A stretch of 64,000 bases of DNA from Sphingomonadales bacterium (GTDB lineage Bacteria; Pseudomonadota; Alphaproteobacteria; Sphingomonadales; Sphingomonadaceae), in NCBI GenBank assembly GCA_016704425.1, contig JADJAC010000008.1:62001-126000 (forward strand), in the 5' to 3' direction. The notes below the pieces were generated by a model that worked only from the letters and a program-made list of their open reading frames with translations, ran no database searches and was not told where the DNA came from. Positions 34,890 to 43,077 of this stretch are shown in pieces (the stretch's first letter is position 1; every line of letters begins with the position of its first letter). The position numbers and the translations under genes were made by a program.

Positions 34890-37297
34890 TGGCAAGTTCT
34901 TCTCTACCTCCCCGGCCGATGACGCTTCTGGCCCGAGTGAGCGATCGAACTCTTCTGATTGCCGTGCTGTTTGCAGCTGTCGGATCCGCATCGCTCATTT
35001 TCTGGGGCTCGGGCGACGGGTTGATGGCATCCGGCTTCGCGGCAATGACCTTGGTACTTGCGGCGCTGCTTCAGGTTTTTCGCACGCTTTATCCACCTGT
35101 CGCAAGCGCACAGGTCGATTTCGACTGGGCACTTGTGCGCGAAGCTGCTGACAATGGAAATGTTGCCGTGGCCGTGACGGACCGGATGGGCCGGCTCGTT
35201 TGTGCCAATGCGCTCCATGAAAGCTGGTTCAGCGGCCCGACAGCTCCTCCCGCGCTGGGTCTGAGCGACGCCGATACCGCGGCATTGACGCAGGCCGGGC
35301 GCGTTGCCTGGCGCGATGGTCGCTTCCTGCTGCGGGGCCTGCGCCGAGATCTCATGACGTTCGATGCAGAAGTGATGCGCGGGGGGCGCAATGAAGATCA
35401 TCTCGTCTGGCGGTTCAACGCGGCGAATGCGATTGACCTTGCCGCTGAAGCGAAGCGCCTGATCGAAGGCCCCGCCGGAGTGCGCATTGGCGAGGCGGGC
35501 ATCATGGCCGTCATGATCGGTGCCGAAGGTCGTGTGCGCAGCGCCAGTCGCAGCTTCATGTTGAGGGCCAGCGGGCGGCCTGAGGGTAGCGTCGAAGGCC
35601 GCGATTTCGTGACTCTGCTTGAAACGGACTCGAATGGCGCAATCCGGTTCGTGAATGAGGGGCCTTCCGGTACGCCGCTTCGGCTGCTCCAGATTCCGAT
35701 CGAGGCCGACAATCCTGATTCTCCAACGCTCATCATCCTGCTGGATGAAGATGGCGAAGCCCATTCGGCGGGTCAGGGTGGGGGGATCGCCCATATCCAG
35801 TCGCTTCTCGGGATCTTGCCCCTTGGCTTGGCACTGGCGGATCGTGACGGCCGGTTTCTGTTTCTGAACGACGCCTTTTGCCGTGCCGTCGGCCTGCCGC
35901 CCAATTCAAAACCGATTTACCCCGGCGATCTTGTGGTCCGCGAAGACAAGGCGGCGGTGGCGGACTCTGTCCGGCGCTTTGCGTCTGGCCAGGCCATGAC
36001 CGGGGATATCGCTGTGCGCTTGCGCGATCAGCCCGAGGAGCCTGTTGCGCTGACCATTGCGGGAGCGCGCGGACTTGGGGATGCGGCAGTTCTTCTTTCG
36101 ATCAAGGACAATAGCGAGGAATCGAAACTCAAGAAACAAGTGGCGCAGGCAACGAAGATGCAGGCGGTGGGACAGCTTGCCGGTGGCGTTGCGCATGATT
36201 TCAACAATATCCTGACCGGCATCCTCGGCCATTGCGACCTGATGCTCATGCGCCATACACCTGGCGACAGCGATTATGATGACATCCAGCAAATTCGCAG
36301 CAATGCCAATCGCGCGGCAGGGCTGACACGCCAGCTTCTTGCCTTTTCCCGCCAGCAGACTTTGCGTCCGCAGATCCTCCAGTTGCCCGACATCGTTTCG
36401 GAAATTTCAAACCTCCTGAAGCGGTTGCTGGGCGAAACGGTTACGCTGAACGTCAAGCATGGCCGCAACCTTGGTGCCGTCCGCGCGGACCCCGGGCAGC
36501 TCGAGCAGGTGATCGTCAACCTCGCCGTCAATGCGCGCGATGCCATGCCGCGCGGCGGGACGTTGACGATCCAGACCTATGCCGTTTCCACGGCAGATGT
36601 GCGCAAGCTGGGCAGCGATATCCTGCCGATTGCCGACTATACGGCGCTCAGCGTATCGGACACGGGCACCGGCATTGCGCCCGAACTTCTTCCCAAGGTG
36701 TTCGAGCCCTTCTTCACGACCAAGGAAGTGGGGAAAGGAACCGGCTTGGGCCTTTCGACCGTTTACGGGATCGTGAAGCAATCCGGCGGGTTTATCTTTG
36801 CCGATTCCAAGCCGGGAGAAGGAACAAGCTTCGTCATCTACCTGCCCGTGCACCGGGTTGAATCCCATCCAGCGCCGGCATTGATCAAGGTTAAGGAAAA
36901 GCCGTCGGAAACCTGGGGGACGGGTACGATCCTCCTGGTCGAGGACGAGGATATGGTGCGGGCGGTTGCCGAACGGGCACTGACGCGGAACGGCTACACT
37001 GTCGTGACAGCTGCAAATGGCGAGGAGGCGCTTGAGATCATGAACGGGCGGGATGACATTGACCTCCTCGTGTCTGACGTGGTGATGCCCGTGATGGATG
37101 GACCGACACTTGTTCGCCATGCACGTGAATCCCGTCCCAAGCTGCCGATCCTGTTCATGTCCGGCTATGCCGAGGAACAGCTTCGCAAGACAATTGACCT
37201 TGATAATCTGGCCTTTCTTCCCAAGCCGTTTTCAGTCCAGCAGCTGGCAGAGGCCGTACGTGACGTGATGACGGCCAACGCCCGTATGCAGGGTTGA
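34889..37297 (+). CDS. cckA: Cell-cycle hybrid histidine kinase CckA (802 aa)
   Basis: CckA autophosphorylates and, through ChpT, controls the master regulator CtrA; it can also act as a phosphatase. Two N-terminal membrane helices (about 20-40 and 48-66) are followed by PAS-like regions, then the dimerisation helix AVGQLAGGVAHDFNNILTG with phospho-acceptor His436. The ATPase domain follows (VNLAVNARDAMPRGG, SDTGTGIAPELLPKVFEPFF, GKGTGLGLSTVYG) and then a receiver domain (LLVEDEDMVR) with Asp730 in SDVVMPVMDG. FSRQQTLRPQIL is characteristic of CckA. The start shares a base with the DUF2062 stop. A CtrA-type box occurs at 16349-16367. ChpT and CtrA are not in the window. Confidence 0.93.
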   Translation: MASSSLPPRPMTLLARVSDRTLLIAVLFAAVGSASLIFWGSGDGLMASGFAAMTLVLAALLQVFRTLYPPVASAQVDFDWALVREAADNGNVAVAVTDRMGRLVCANALHESWFSGPTAPPALGLSDADTAALTQAGRVAWRDGRFLLRGLRRDLMTFDAEVMRGGRNEDHLVWRFNAANAIDLAAEAKRLIEGPAGVRIGEAGIMAVMIGAEGRVRSASRSFMLRASGRPEGSVEGRDFVTLLETDSNGAIRFVNEGPSGTPLRLLQIPIEADNPDSPTLIILLDEDGEAHSAGQGGGIAHIQSLLGILPLGLALADRDGRFLFLNDAFCRAVGLPPNSKPIYPGDLVVREDKAAVADSVRRFASGQAMTGDIAVRLRDQPEEPVALTIAGARGLGDAAVLLSIKDNSEESKLKKQVAQATKMQAVGQLAGGVAHDFNNILTGILGHCDLMLMRHTPGDSDYDDIQQIRSNANRAAGLTRQLLAFSRQQTLRPQILQLPDIVSEISNLLKRLLGETVTLNVKHGRNLGAVRADPGQLEQVIVNLAVNARDAMPRGGTLTIQTYAVSTADVRKLGSDILPIADYTALSVSDTGTGIAPELLPKVFEPFFTTKEVGKGTGLGLSTVYGIVKQSGGFIFADSKPGEGTSFVIYLPVHRVESHPAPALIKVKEKPSETWGTGTILLVEDEDMVRAVAERALTRNGYTVVTAANGEEALEIMNGRDDIDLLVSDVVMPVMDGPTLVRHARESRPKLPILFMSGYAEEQLRKTIDLDNLAFLPKPFSVQQLAEAVRDVMTANARMQG

Positions 37298-37318
37298 TCT
37301 GCACGGGATTGGCCCATG

Positions 37319-37377
37319 GAACGAAAAGGGAATATTTTTTTGTTCCCCCCTTGTTCAATAGGAACAAAAGATATACA
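37319..37377 (+). promoter_or_regulatory. recA promoter with LexA (SOS) box
   Basis: GTTC-CCCCCTT-GTTC at 37342-37356 is an exact alphaproteobacterial LexA site (GTTC-N7-GTTC). The second half also forms an inverted repeat, TTGTTC-AATAG-GAACAA, at 37351-37367. A further imperfect direct repeat GAAC-N7-GAAT lies at 37319-37333. A -10-like TATACA at 37372-37377, about 15 bases after TTGTTC, fits a promoter overlapped by the operator. This gives a short leader before the recA ATG at 37428. Confidence 0.8.
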
Positions 37378-37427
37378 TGGATCATCGAACCGCAGGAATC
37401 GGCTTGCGGCGGGTGAGGGTAACGGCC

Positions 37428-38501
37428 ATGGCAGCGTCTCTGAAATTGATCGATTCCGAACGGACAGCAGGAAATATGGATAGGGAAAAGGCGCTCGAGG
37501 CAGCACTCGCACAGATTGATCGTGCTTTTGGCAAGGGTTCGGCAATGAAGCTGGGCCAGCGTGAAGCGATCGAGATCGAGGCGGTTTCAACCGGATCGCT
37601 CGGGCTCGACATTGCGCTGGGCATCGGCGGCCTGCCCAAGGGGCGCGTGATTGAAATTTTCGGTCCTGAAAGCTCGGGCAAGACGACTCTGGCCCTTCAT
37701 GCCATTGCAGAAGCCCAGAAGAAGGGCGGAACAGCAGCGTTTATCGATGCCGAGCATGCGCTGGATCCGGGCTATGCGAAAAAGCTGGGTGTCAATATCG
37801 ATGAACTGATCGTGTCGCAGCCCGATACCGGTGAACAGGCGCTCGAGATTACCGATACGCTCGTTCGTTCGAACGCTGTGGACGTTCTGGTGATCGATTC
37901 GGTGGCAGCCCTTGTTCCGCGCGCGGAAATTGAAGGCGAAATGGGTGACAGTCATGTTGGCCTGCAGGCACGTTTGATGAGTCAGGCGCTGCGCAAGATC
38001 ACGGGTTCCATCAGCCGTTCGAACTGCACGGTCATCTTCATCAATCAGATTCGTATGAAAATCGGTGTCATGTACGGGTCTCCCGAAACAACGACCGGAG
38101 GCAACGCGCTCAAATTCTATGCGTCTGTCCGCCTTGATATCCGCCGCACGGGGCAGATCAAGGACAGGGACGATATTGTTGGCAACACGACCCGGGTAAA
38201 GGTGGTCAAGAACAAGGTGGCTCCTCCGTTCAAGCAGGTCGAGTTCGACATCATGTACGGCGAAGGCATTTCGAAGACGGGCGAAATTCTCGATCTTGGG
38301 GTCAAGGCCGGGATTGTCGAGAAGTCCGGCGCCTGGTTTTCCTATGACTCGATCCGGATCGGGCAGGGGCGCGAAAATTCGAAAATGTATCTCAAGGAAA
38401 ATCCGGAGGTTGCCGAAAGACTTGAAAAGGCCATTCGCGGCAAGATCGAAGTGGTTGCCGAAGAGATGATGACAGGACCCGAAGCGGACGACGACATCTA
38501 G
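37428..38501 (+). CDS. recA: Recombinase RecA (357 aa)
   Basis: RecA forms filaments on single-stranded DNA, catalyses strand exchange and stimulates LexA self-cleavage. The Walker A motif is GPESSGKTT, with VLVIDSVAALVP as Walker B, GLQARLMSQALRK (L1 region) and NQIRMKIGVMYGSPETTTGGNALKF split over L2. The acidic tail ends GPEADDDI. The ATG at 37428 gives the usual N-terminus (AASLKLIDSERTAG); an ATG at 37377 is in frame but overlaps the probable promoter. An SOS box lies upstream and an intrinsic terminator 25 bases downstream, so it is a single-gene unit. Confidence 0.97.
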   Translation: MAASLKLIDSERTAGNMDREKALEAALAQIDRAFGKGSAMKLGQREAIEIEAVSTGSLGLDIALGIGGLPKGRVIEIFGPESSGKTTLALHAIAEAQKKGGTAAFIDAEHALDPGYAKKLGVNIDELIVSQPDTGEQALEITDTLVRSNAVDVLVIDSVAALVPRAEIEGEMGDSHVGLQARLMSQALRKITGSISRSNCTVIFINQIRMKIGVMYGSPETTTGGNALKFYASVRLDIRRTGQIKDRDDIVGNTTRVKVVKNKVAPPFKQVEFDIMYGEGISKTGEILDLGVKAGIVEKSGAWFSYDSIRIGQGRENSKMYLKENPEVAERLEKAIRGKIEVVAEEMMTGPEADDDI

Positions 38502-38525
38502 TCGCGCCCCGCTTCATGCAACCAG

Positions 38526-38558
38526 AGGCCCGCTGCTCCCCCCGCAGCGGGCCTTTTT
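38526..38558 (+). terminator. Rho-independent terminator of recA
   Basis: A perfect 11-bp stem, AGGCCCGCTGC (38526-38536) with GCAGCGGGCCT (38544-38554), encloses a seven-base loop and runs into a short T tract (TTTTT). It sits 25 bases after the recA stop and is the clearest intrinsic terminator in the window. Confidence 0.93.
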
Positions 38559-38613
38559 GGCTTTATGACCGGTACCGATTGCGCTTGTCCGCCAATGCCG
38601 CGAGGATGTGCTT

Positions 38614-39429
38614 ATGGACCCCGTTTTTCACCTCATTGGCTTGCCAACCGATTGCAACAGTTCGTTCGTGCGTGGGCCCGCCCTTGCCCCGCCATTGATT
38701 CGGGATGCACTATGGAGCGATCGCGGGAATACTGCATGCGAGAACGGCATGGAAATTGGCCGTGATTTTCAAATTGTCGACAAGGGGGACCTGGCCCTCA
38801 CGGAAGGTCCCGGTGATGACGATCTGATCCGCATAGCCGTCGCTGCGTCCTTGCAGGGGCAGGCGATCCCCATCCTGCTGGGAGGTGATCATGCGGTGAC
38901 CTATCCGGTGCTTCAGACCATTCACGCGCATTATGGGCAAGTCACCATACTCCATGTGGACGCTCACCCTGATCTTTACGACGATTTTGAAGGCAATCCG
39001 CGATCGCATGCGTCTCCCTTTGCACGCATCATGGAAAACGGGCTTGCGGTCCGGCTTGTGCAGGTTGGAATCCGGACCCTCAATCGACATTGTCGGGAGC
39101 AGGCGGAGCGCTTCGGCGTCGAGATCATCGACATGCGGAATTTTGCGCCTGACAATGTGCCTAGCCTTGCGGGCCCCGTCTATGTGAGCCTTGATCTCGA
39201 CGGATTGGATCCGGCTTTCGCTCCCGGCGTCTCCCATCCAGAGCCGGGCGGATTGAGCGTCCGCGACGTGCTCGAAATCCTTGACAGGGTGACGGGTGAA
39301 ATTGTTGCGGCCGATATCGTCGAACTCAATCCGCGGTTTGACGTCAATGGAGTGACGGCCATCATGGCCGCAAAATTTGTGCGCGAGGTTGCTTCGCGTG
39401 CAACGGCACACAGGAAAGGCATGTCATGA
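38614..39429 (+). CDS. Arginase/agmatinase-family ureohydrolase (271 aa)
   Basis: A binuclear manganese hydrolase fold. The metal ligands are visible: His93 (LLGGDHAVTYP), Asp116, His118 and Asp120 (HVDAHPDLYDDF), and Asp194 and Asp196 (SLDLDGLDPAF). The following GVSHPEPGGLSVRDV is the family's third block. Relatives hydrolyse arginine, agmatine, guanidinobutyrate or formiminoglutamate; I cannot choose among them. The ATG at 38614 has GAGG upstream; a GTG two codons earlier is possible. It overlaps the methyltransferase gene by four bases. An arginine-related substrate would fit the ast operon in the same window, but the genes are far apart. Confidence 0.85.
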   Translation: MDPVFHLIGLPTDCNSSFVRGPALAPPLIRDALWSDRGNTACENGMEIGRDFQIVDKGDLALTEGPGDDDLIRIAVAASLQGQAIPILLGGDHAVTYPVLQTIHAHYGQVTILHVDAHPDLYDDFEGNPRSHASPFARIMENGLAVRLVQVGIRTLNRHCREQAERFGVEIIDMRNFAPDNVPSLAGPVYVSLDLDGLDPAFAPGVSHPEPGGLSVRDVLEILDRVTGEIVAADIVELNPRFDVNGVTAIMAAKFVREVASRATAHRKGMS

Positions 39430-40247
39430 CGAATGCTGCAGACTGGCAGGGAGCGGTCGGACGAAATTGGGCTGCAGAGTTTGAGCGCACCGATCGGAGT
39501 TTTTCGGAGCTCAATGCCGTTCTTGTCGATCGTATTGCATCCAGGGCCCGGCCTGATGCACGCATTCTTGATATTGGGTGTGGGGCGGGTGCGACGTCTC
39601 TCGCGCTGGCCGAGCGGCTGCCAATGGCTGACATTGTCGGCATAGACCTGTCTGAGTCGCTCGCTCTTGCGGCGCGGGCGCGCAACACTGATGGCCGCGT
39701 GCGCTTTGAAATTCACGATGCGACCCGCTGGTCTGGCAATGGTTGGCGTCCGGATATGCTGGTCTCCCGGCACGGGGTAATGTTCTTTGATGATCCTATT
39801 GCTGCCTTTACGCATTTTGCTGAAATTGCGACCCTCGGTGCGCAACTTGTCTTTTCCTGTTTTCAGGATCGGGCAGAGAATGAATGGGCTGTTGAAATTC
39901 CGGCTCTTCTCCCGGCTCCGCCAGCGCCTCCGCAACCGTTCGCGCCAGGCCCCTTTGCCTTTTCCGATCCCGACCATGTCCGGAACATACTTGGACAAGC
40001 CGGCTGGAAGAACGCTCACGCGGAATCCGTCACCTTTTCCTATATCGCTGGCGCTGGAGATGACGCGGTTGCGGACGCTGTCGACTTTTTTTCACGCATT
40101 GGTCCGGCTGCGCCATTGATCCGCAATCTTGATGCGGAAGAAAAAAATGTCTTTTTTGAACATTTATCGCAGAAATTATGCAACCATTTGGTCGATGGAA
40201 CTGTAATGTTTAAGGCGGCGGCATGGATTTGGTCGGCGCATTTATAG
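39426..40247 (+). CDS. Class I SAM-dependent methyltransferase (273 aa)
   Basis: Motif I is ILDIGCGAGATSLALAE near residue 47, followed by an acidic residue in VGIDLSESL, RFEIHDATRW (motif II) and MLVSRHGVMFFDDPIAAFTHF (post II). A proline-rich linker (LLPAPPAPPQPFAPGPF) precedes the C-terminal helical part, which is typical of UbiE/trans-aconitate-type methyltransferases. Substrate unknown. The start overlaps the ureohydrolase stop, and a GST gene follows after 13 bases. Confidence 0.83.
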   Translation: MTNAADWQGAVGRNWAAEFERTDRSFSELNAVLVDRIASRARPDARILDIGCGAGATSLALAERLPMADIVGIDLSESLALAARARNTDGRVRFEIHDATRWSGNGWRPDMLVSRHGVMFFDDPIAAFTHFAEIATLGAQLVFSCFQDRAENEWAVEIPALLPAPPAPPQPFAPGPFAFSDPDHVRNILGQAGWKNAHAESVTFSYIAGAGDDAVADAVDFFSRIGPAAPLIRNLDAEEKNVFFEHLSQKLCNHLVDGTVMFKAAAWIWSAHL

Positions 40248-40260
40248 TGGGAGTTATTGA

Positions 40261-40887
40261 ATGACCTTGATTGTCCATCACCTGAACAATTCACGTTCGC
40301 AAAGAATCCTCTGGTTGCTTGAGGAAATTGGCAGGCCCTACGAAATTCGCCACTATCAGCGTGATGCCGTTACAAATCTGGCGCCTCCCGAACTCGCGGC
40401 CGTGCATCCGCTCGGAAAATCACCTGTCATTGAGGACAATGGGCGGGTGATCTGCGAATCCGGGGCAATCACCGAATATATCTGCGAACGACATGGCGGG
40501 GAGGCGTTTGTGCCGACACGTGGCACGGACGATCATGTCCGTCATATGGAATTGATCCATTTTGCCGAAGGTTCGGTCATGACGCCGATCTTGCTGGGCC
40601 TGTATGCCGGTCGCCTAGGTGAGGCTGCAGCCCCCATCTTGCCGCGGATTGACGAACAGTTGAACAGCCATTTCGACTATATGGAGAGCCAGCTTAACGG
40701 CAGCGGGCATTTCATAGGGAGCAGCCTTTCGGCCGCCGATTTCATGCTGAGTTTCCCTGCCGAAGTTGCTGCAATGCAAGGGCGCACAGCAACGCGGCCG
40801 AAGCTCGATGCCTTTGTCAAAATGATCCATGCCCGGCCCGCCTGGCAACGCGCGCTTGAAAAGGGTGGGCCTTACAACTTCGCCTAA
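40261..40887 (+). CDS. Glutathione S-transferase family protein (208 aa)
   Basis: An N-terminal thioredoxin-like domain (LIVHHLNNSRSQRILWLLEEIG) has the cis-proline motif KSPVIEDNG and the glutathione-binding ES in ICESGAITEYI. The all-helical C-terminal domain has HFIGSSLSAADFMLSFP, the N-capping box. Ser11 (NNSRSQR) is the likely catalytic residue. Length is standard. Such enzymes conjugate or reduce electrophiles. The gene ends in a four-base tail-to-tail overlap with the EF-G-like gene. Confidence 0.9.
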   Translation: MTLIVHHLNNSRSQRILWLLEEIGRPYEIRHYQRDAVTNLAPPELAAVHPLGKSPVIEDNGRVICESGAITEYICERHGGEAFVPTRGTDDHVRHMELIHFAEGSVMTPILLGLYAGRLGEAAAPILPRIDEQLNSHFDYMESQLNGSGHFIGSSLSAADFMLSFPAEVAAMQGRTATRPKLDAFVKMIHARPAWQRALEKGGPYNFA

Positions 40888-42914
40888 GCCGCTAGCGCTG
40901 CTTGTTTGATCACGTCGTCTGCGAGCTTTCCGCTCAGTTCGGCGACGTGATCATAGCGCGCAGTGAAGCTTGCAAGTCCCTGGCTCATTGACCGCAATTC
41001 GGCATCAAGGCCATGCAGGCCGGCCTCGGGGATGATGGCCTCAACCCTGTCCCAGCGCTGCCAGCTTGGGTGTGATCCTATGCCGAGAATTTGACCACGG
41101 CGGCTCGAGATGGTTGAACTCGCCTTGGATGTGGCGCCGGTTGGCGTTTCAATCACAAGGTGGCACATGGGTTCGAGCAGATAGGGTTGGCATTGCGGCA
41201 GGGCCTCGCTCATGGCTATTCGCCCGGCGATGCGGAAGGCAAGCTCGGAGCTGTCGACGCTGTGAAATGAGCCATCAATCAATGTGACTGCCACATCGAC
41301 CACGGGATAGCCCAGCGGACCCTTCTCCATGGCGTCGCGCACACCCATTTCGACGGCAGGGATCCATTGCTTTGGAATGGCACCGCCGGTGATCCTGTCA
41401 TCGAAACGAAACCCTTCGCCGCGCGGCAGGGGGCGGACTTCGATAACGACATCCCCGAATTGCCCATGGCCGCCCGACTGCTTCTTGTGGCGTCCTCGCT
41501 GTGTGATGCCTTTGCGGATCGATTCCTTGTACGCGATCCGCGGCGGATGGACGTCGACCTCCACGCCGTAGCGCCGTTTGAGCTTGGCAAGCGTGACGGC
41601 CAGATGCTCGTCATTGATTCCGCGCAACACGGTTTCATGGCTTACATCGTCATGCCCCCAATCGAGCGCAGGGTCTTCCTCGACCAGCTTGTGCAAAGCC
41701 GTGGAAAGGCGGACGTCGTCCTTGCGATCGCGGGTCGCAATGGCAAGGCTCGCATTGCGAGGCGGCAGGTCGATCAGGCGGATCGAAGCGTCGCCATGCG
41801 CTTGCCTGCCAAGCAGCATGCCGGGCTTGGCGTTGTCCGCCTTGGCAATGGCGACAATGTCCCCAGGCTCGGCCTTGGACAGCTTGATCGTCTTGTCTCC
41901 CTGAACACTGAACAGGGCCCCGACACGAACGGCTTCGCCATCGCCGGAGACGAGCTCAGCCCCTTCGGCAAGGCCGTCGCCAAGGATGCGCGCCAGTGCG
42001 AGTCGGCCGACCGATCCGCCATTCGCAATCTTGAAAATCTGCACGCTGCTGCCATTGGTTCCGAGGCGCATTGCGGTTTCCGGTGCACCCGGGGCTTCAT
42101 GCCGCAACATCTTCAGCAACCGGCGCACGCCAAAACCGTTCAGCGCCGATCCGAACATGACCGGCACCACAAGACCCGCGCGCGTTTCCGAGACCAAATC
42201 CTTGAAAACTGTCTGGATGTCAGGGGTTTCGTCTGAAAGCAGCTGCTCAAGCAGTGCGTCATCGTGATCGGCAAGCTGTTCAAGCATGTGAAAGCGCTCG
42301 CTCGACTCCCGTTCCGCCAGTGCGTCCGGAATGGCGATTTGCTCAGACGGTTTGCCAGATTGATAATGAAAGGCGCGTTCGAGCGCGAGATCGACAAAAC
42401 CGGTAATTGCGTCGCCTTCGCGTATCGGTATCTGGCGGGCGATCAGCGGCGCTGCACTCAGTGGCTGGAGAGCCTCAAGCAGGTCGCGAATCCGACCCTT
42501 TGCCGAGTCGATCTTGTTGAAGAAAATGGCGTGCGGCAATCCCAAGGCTTCAATGCGTTTGAGTGTTGGCTCAACCAGACCAGCCCGCGCTGGATCGGGA
42601 TCCACGACCACGATCGCCATGTCTGCCTGTTCAAGGGCCGATAGCCCGTCCGCTGCGAAACTGACTGCACCTGGCGCGTCGATCAGCGCGAACTTGTCTC
42701 CCAGATAATCGAGCCTGAACAGATTGAGTTCCGTGGAGCCGCGTCTTGCCCGCGCTTCCGGGCTGGCATCACCCAGGCTTGTTCCAGCCTCAACGGACCC
42801 CTGTCGCGATATCGTGCCGCTTGCATACAGGAGTGCTTCGGCCAAACTGGTTTTCCCGGCCCCGGCTGGCCCCACCAGGGCCACTGCTCTAACGCCGTTG
42901 ACTGTACCCGCCAT
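40884..42914 (-). CDS. Elongation factor G-like translational GTPase with altered switch II (676 aa)
   Basis: An EF-G paralogue. A strong AAGGAGGTG site favours the second of two adjacent ATGs (42914). The P-loop is GPAGAGKTS (residues 15-23) and the guanine-specificity motif is FFNKID (133-136). Where true EF-G has D-T-P-G-H the sequence is DAPGA (79-83): the catalytic histidine of switch II is Ala. The switch I arginine-glycine motif is ARRGSTEL. Domain IV has RGRHKKQSGGHGQFGDV and domain V follows, so the overall EF-G plan is complete. It is probably not the housekeeping translocase; FusA2-like proteins are poorly understood. Divergent from alaS. Confidence 0.88.
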   Translation of the reverse strand: MAGTVNGVRAVALVGPAGAGKTSLAEALLYASGTISRQGSVEAGTSLGDASPEARARRGSTELNLFRLDYLGDKFALIDAPGAVSFAADGLSALEQADMAIVVVDPDPARAGLVEPTLKRIEALGLPHAIFFNKIDSAKGRIRDLLEALQPLSAAPLIARQIPIREGDAITGFVDLALERAFHYQSGKPSEQIAIPDALAERESSERFHMLEQLADHDDALLEQLLSDETPDIQTVFKDLVSETRAGLVVPVMFGSALNGFGVRRLLKMLRHEAPGAPETAMRLGTNGSSVQIFKIANGGSVGRLALARILGDGLAEGAELVSGDGEAVRVGALFSVQGDKTIKLSKAEPGDIVAIAKADNAKPGMLLGRQAHGDASIRLIDLPPRNASLAIATRDRKDDVRLSTALHKLVEEDPALDWGHDDVSHETVLRGINDEHLAVTLAKLKRRYGVEVDVHPPRIAYKESIRKGITQRGRHKKQSGGHGQFGDVVIEVRPLPRGEGFRFDDRITGGAIPKQWIPAVEMGVRDAMEKGPLGYPVVDVAVTLIDGSFHSVDSSELAFRIAGRIAMSEALPQCQPYLLEPMCHLVIETPTGATSKASSTISSRRGQILGIGSHPSWQRWDRVEAIIPEAGLHGLDAELRSMSQGLASFTARYDHVAELSGKLADDVIKQAALAA

Positions 42915-43077
42915 CATCCACCTCCTTATTCTCATAAAGGGGCGCCGGGGCGACGTGCGCCGAGGCGCAATATCAGCATCAGACGCCTGTTCCGGCTGAG
43001 TCGCAAGTGTTGAATCGTCCGTGTGCCAATGAGGAACGCTTGATGCGAGCGACGGCCTCCCCTAAGCGGCAAAAGTT

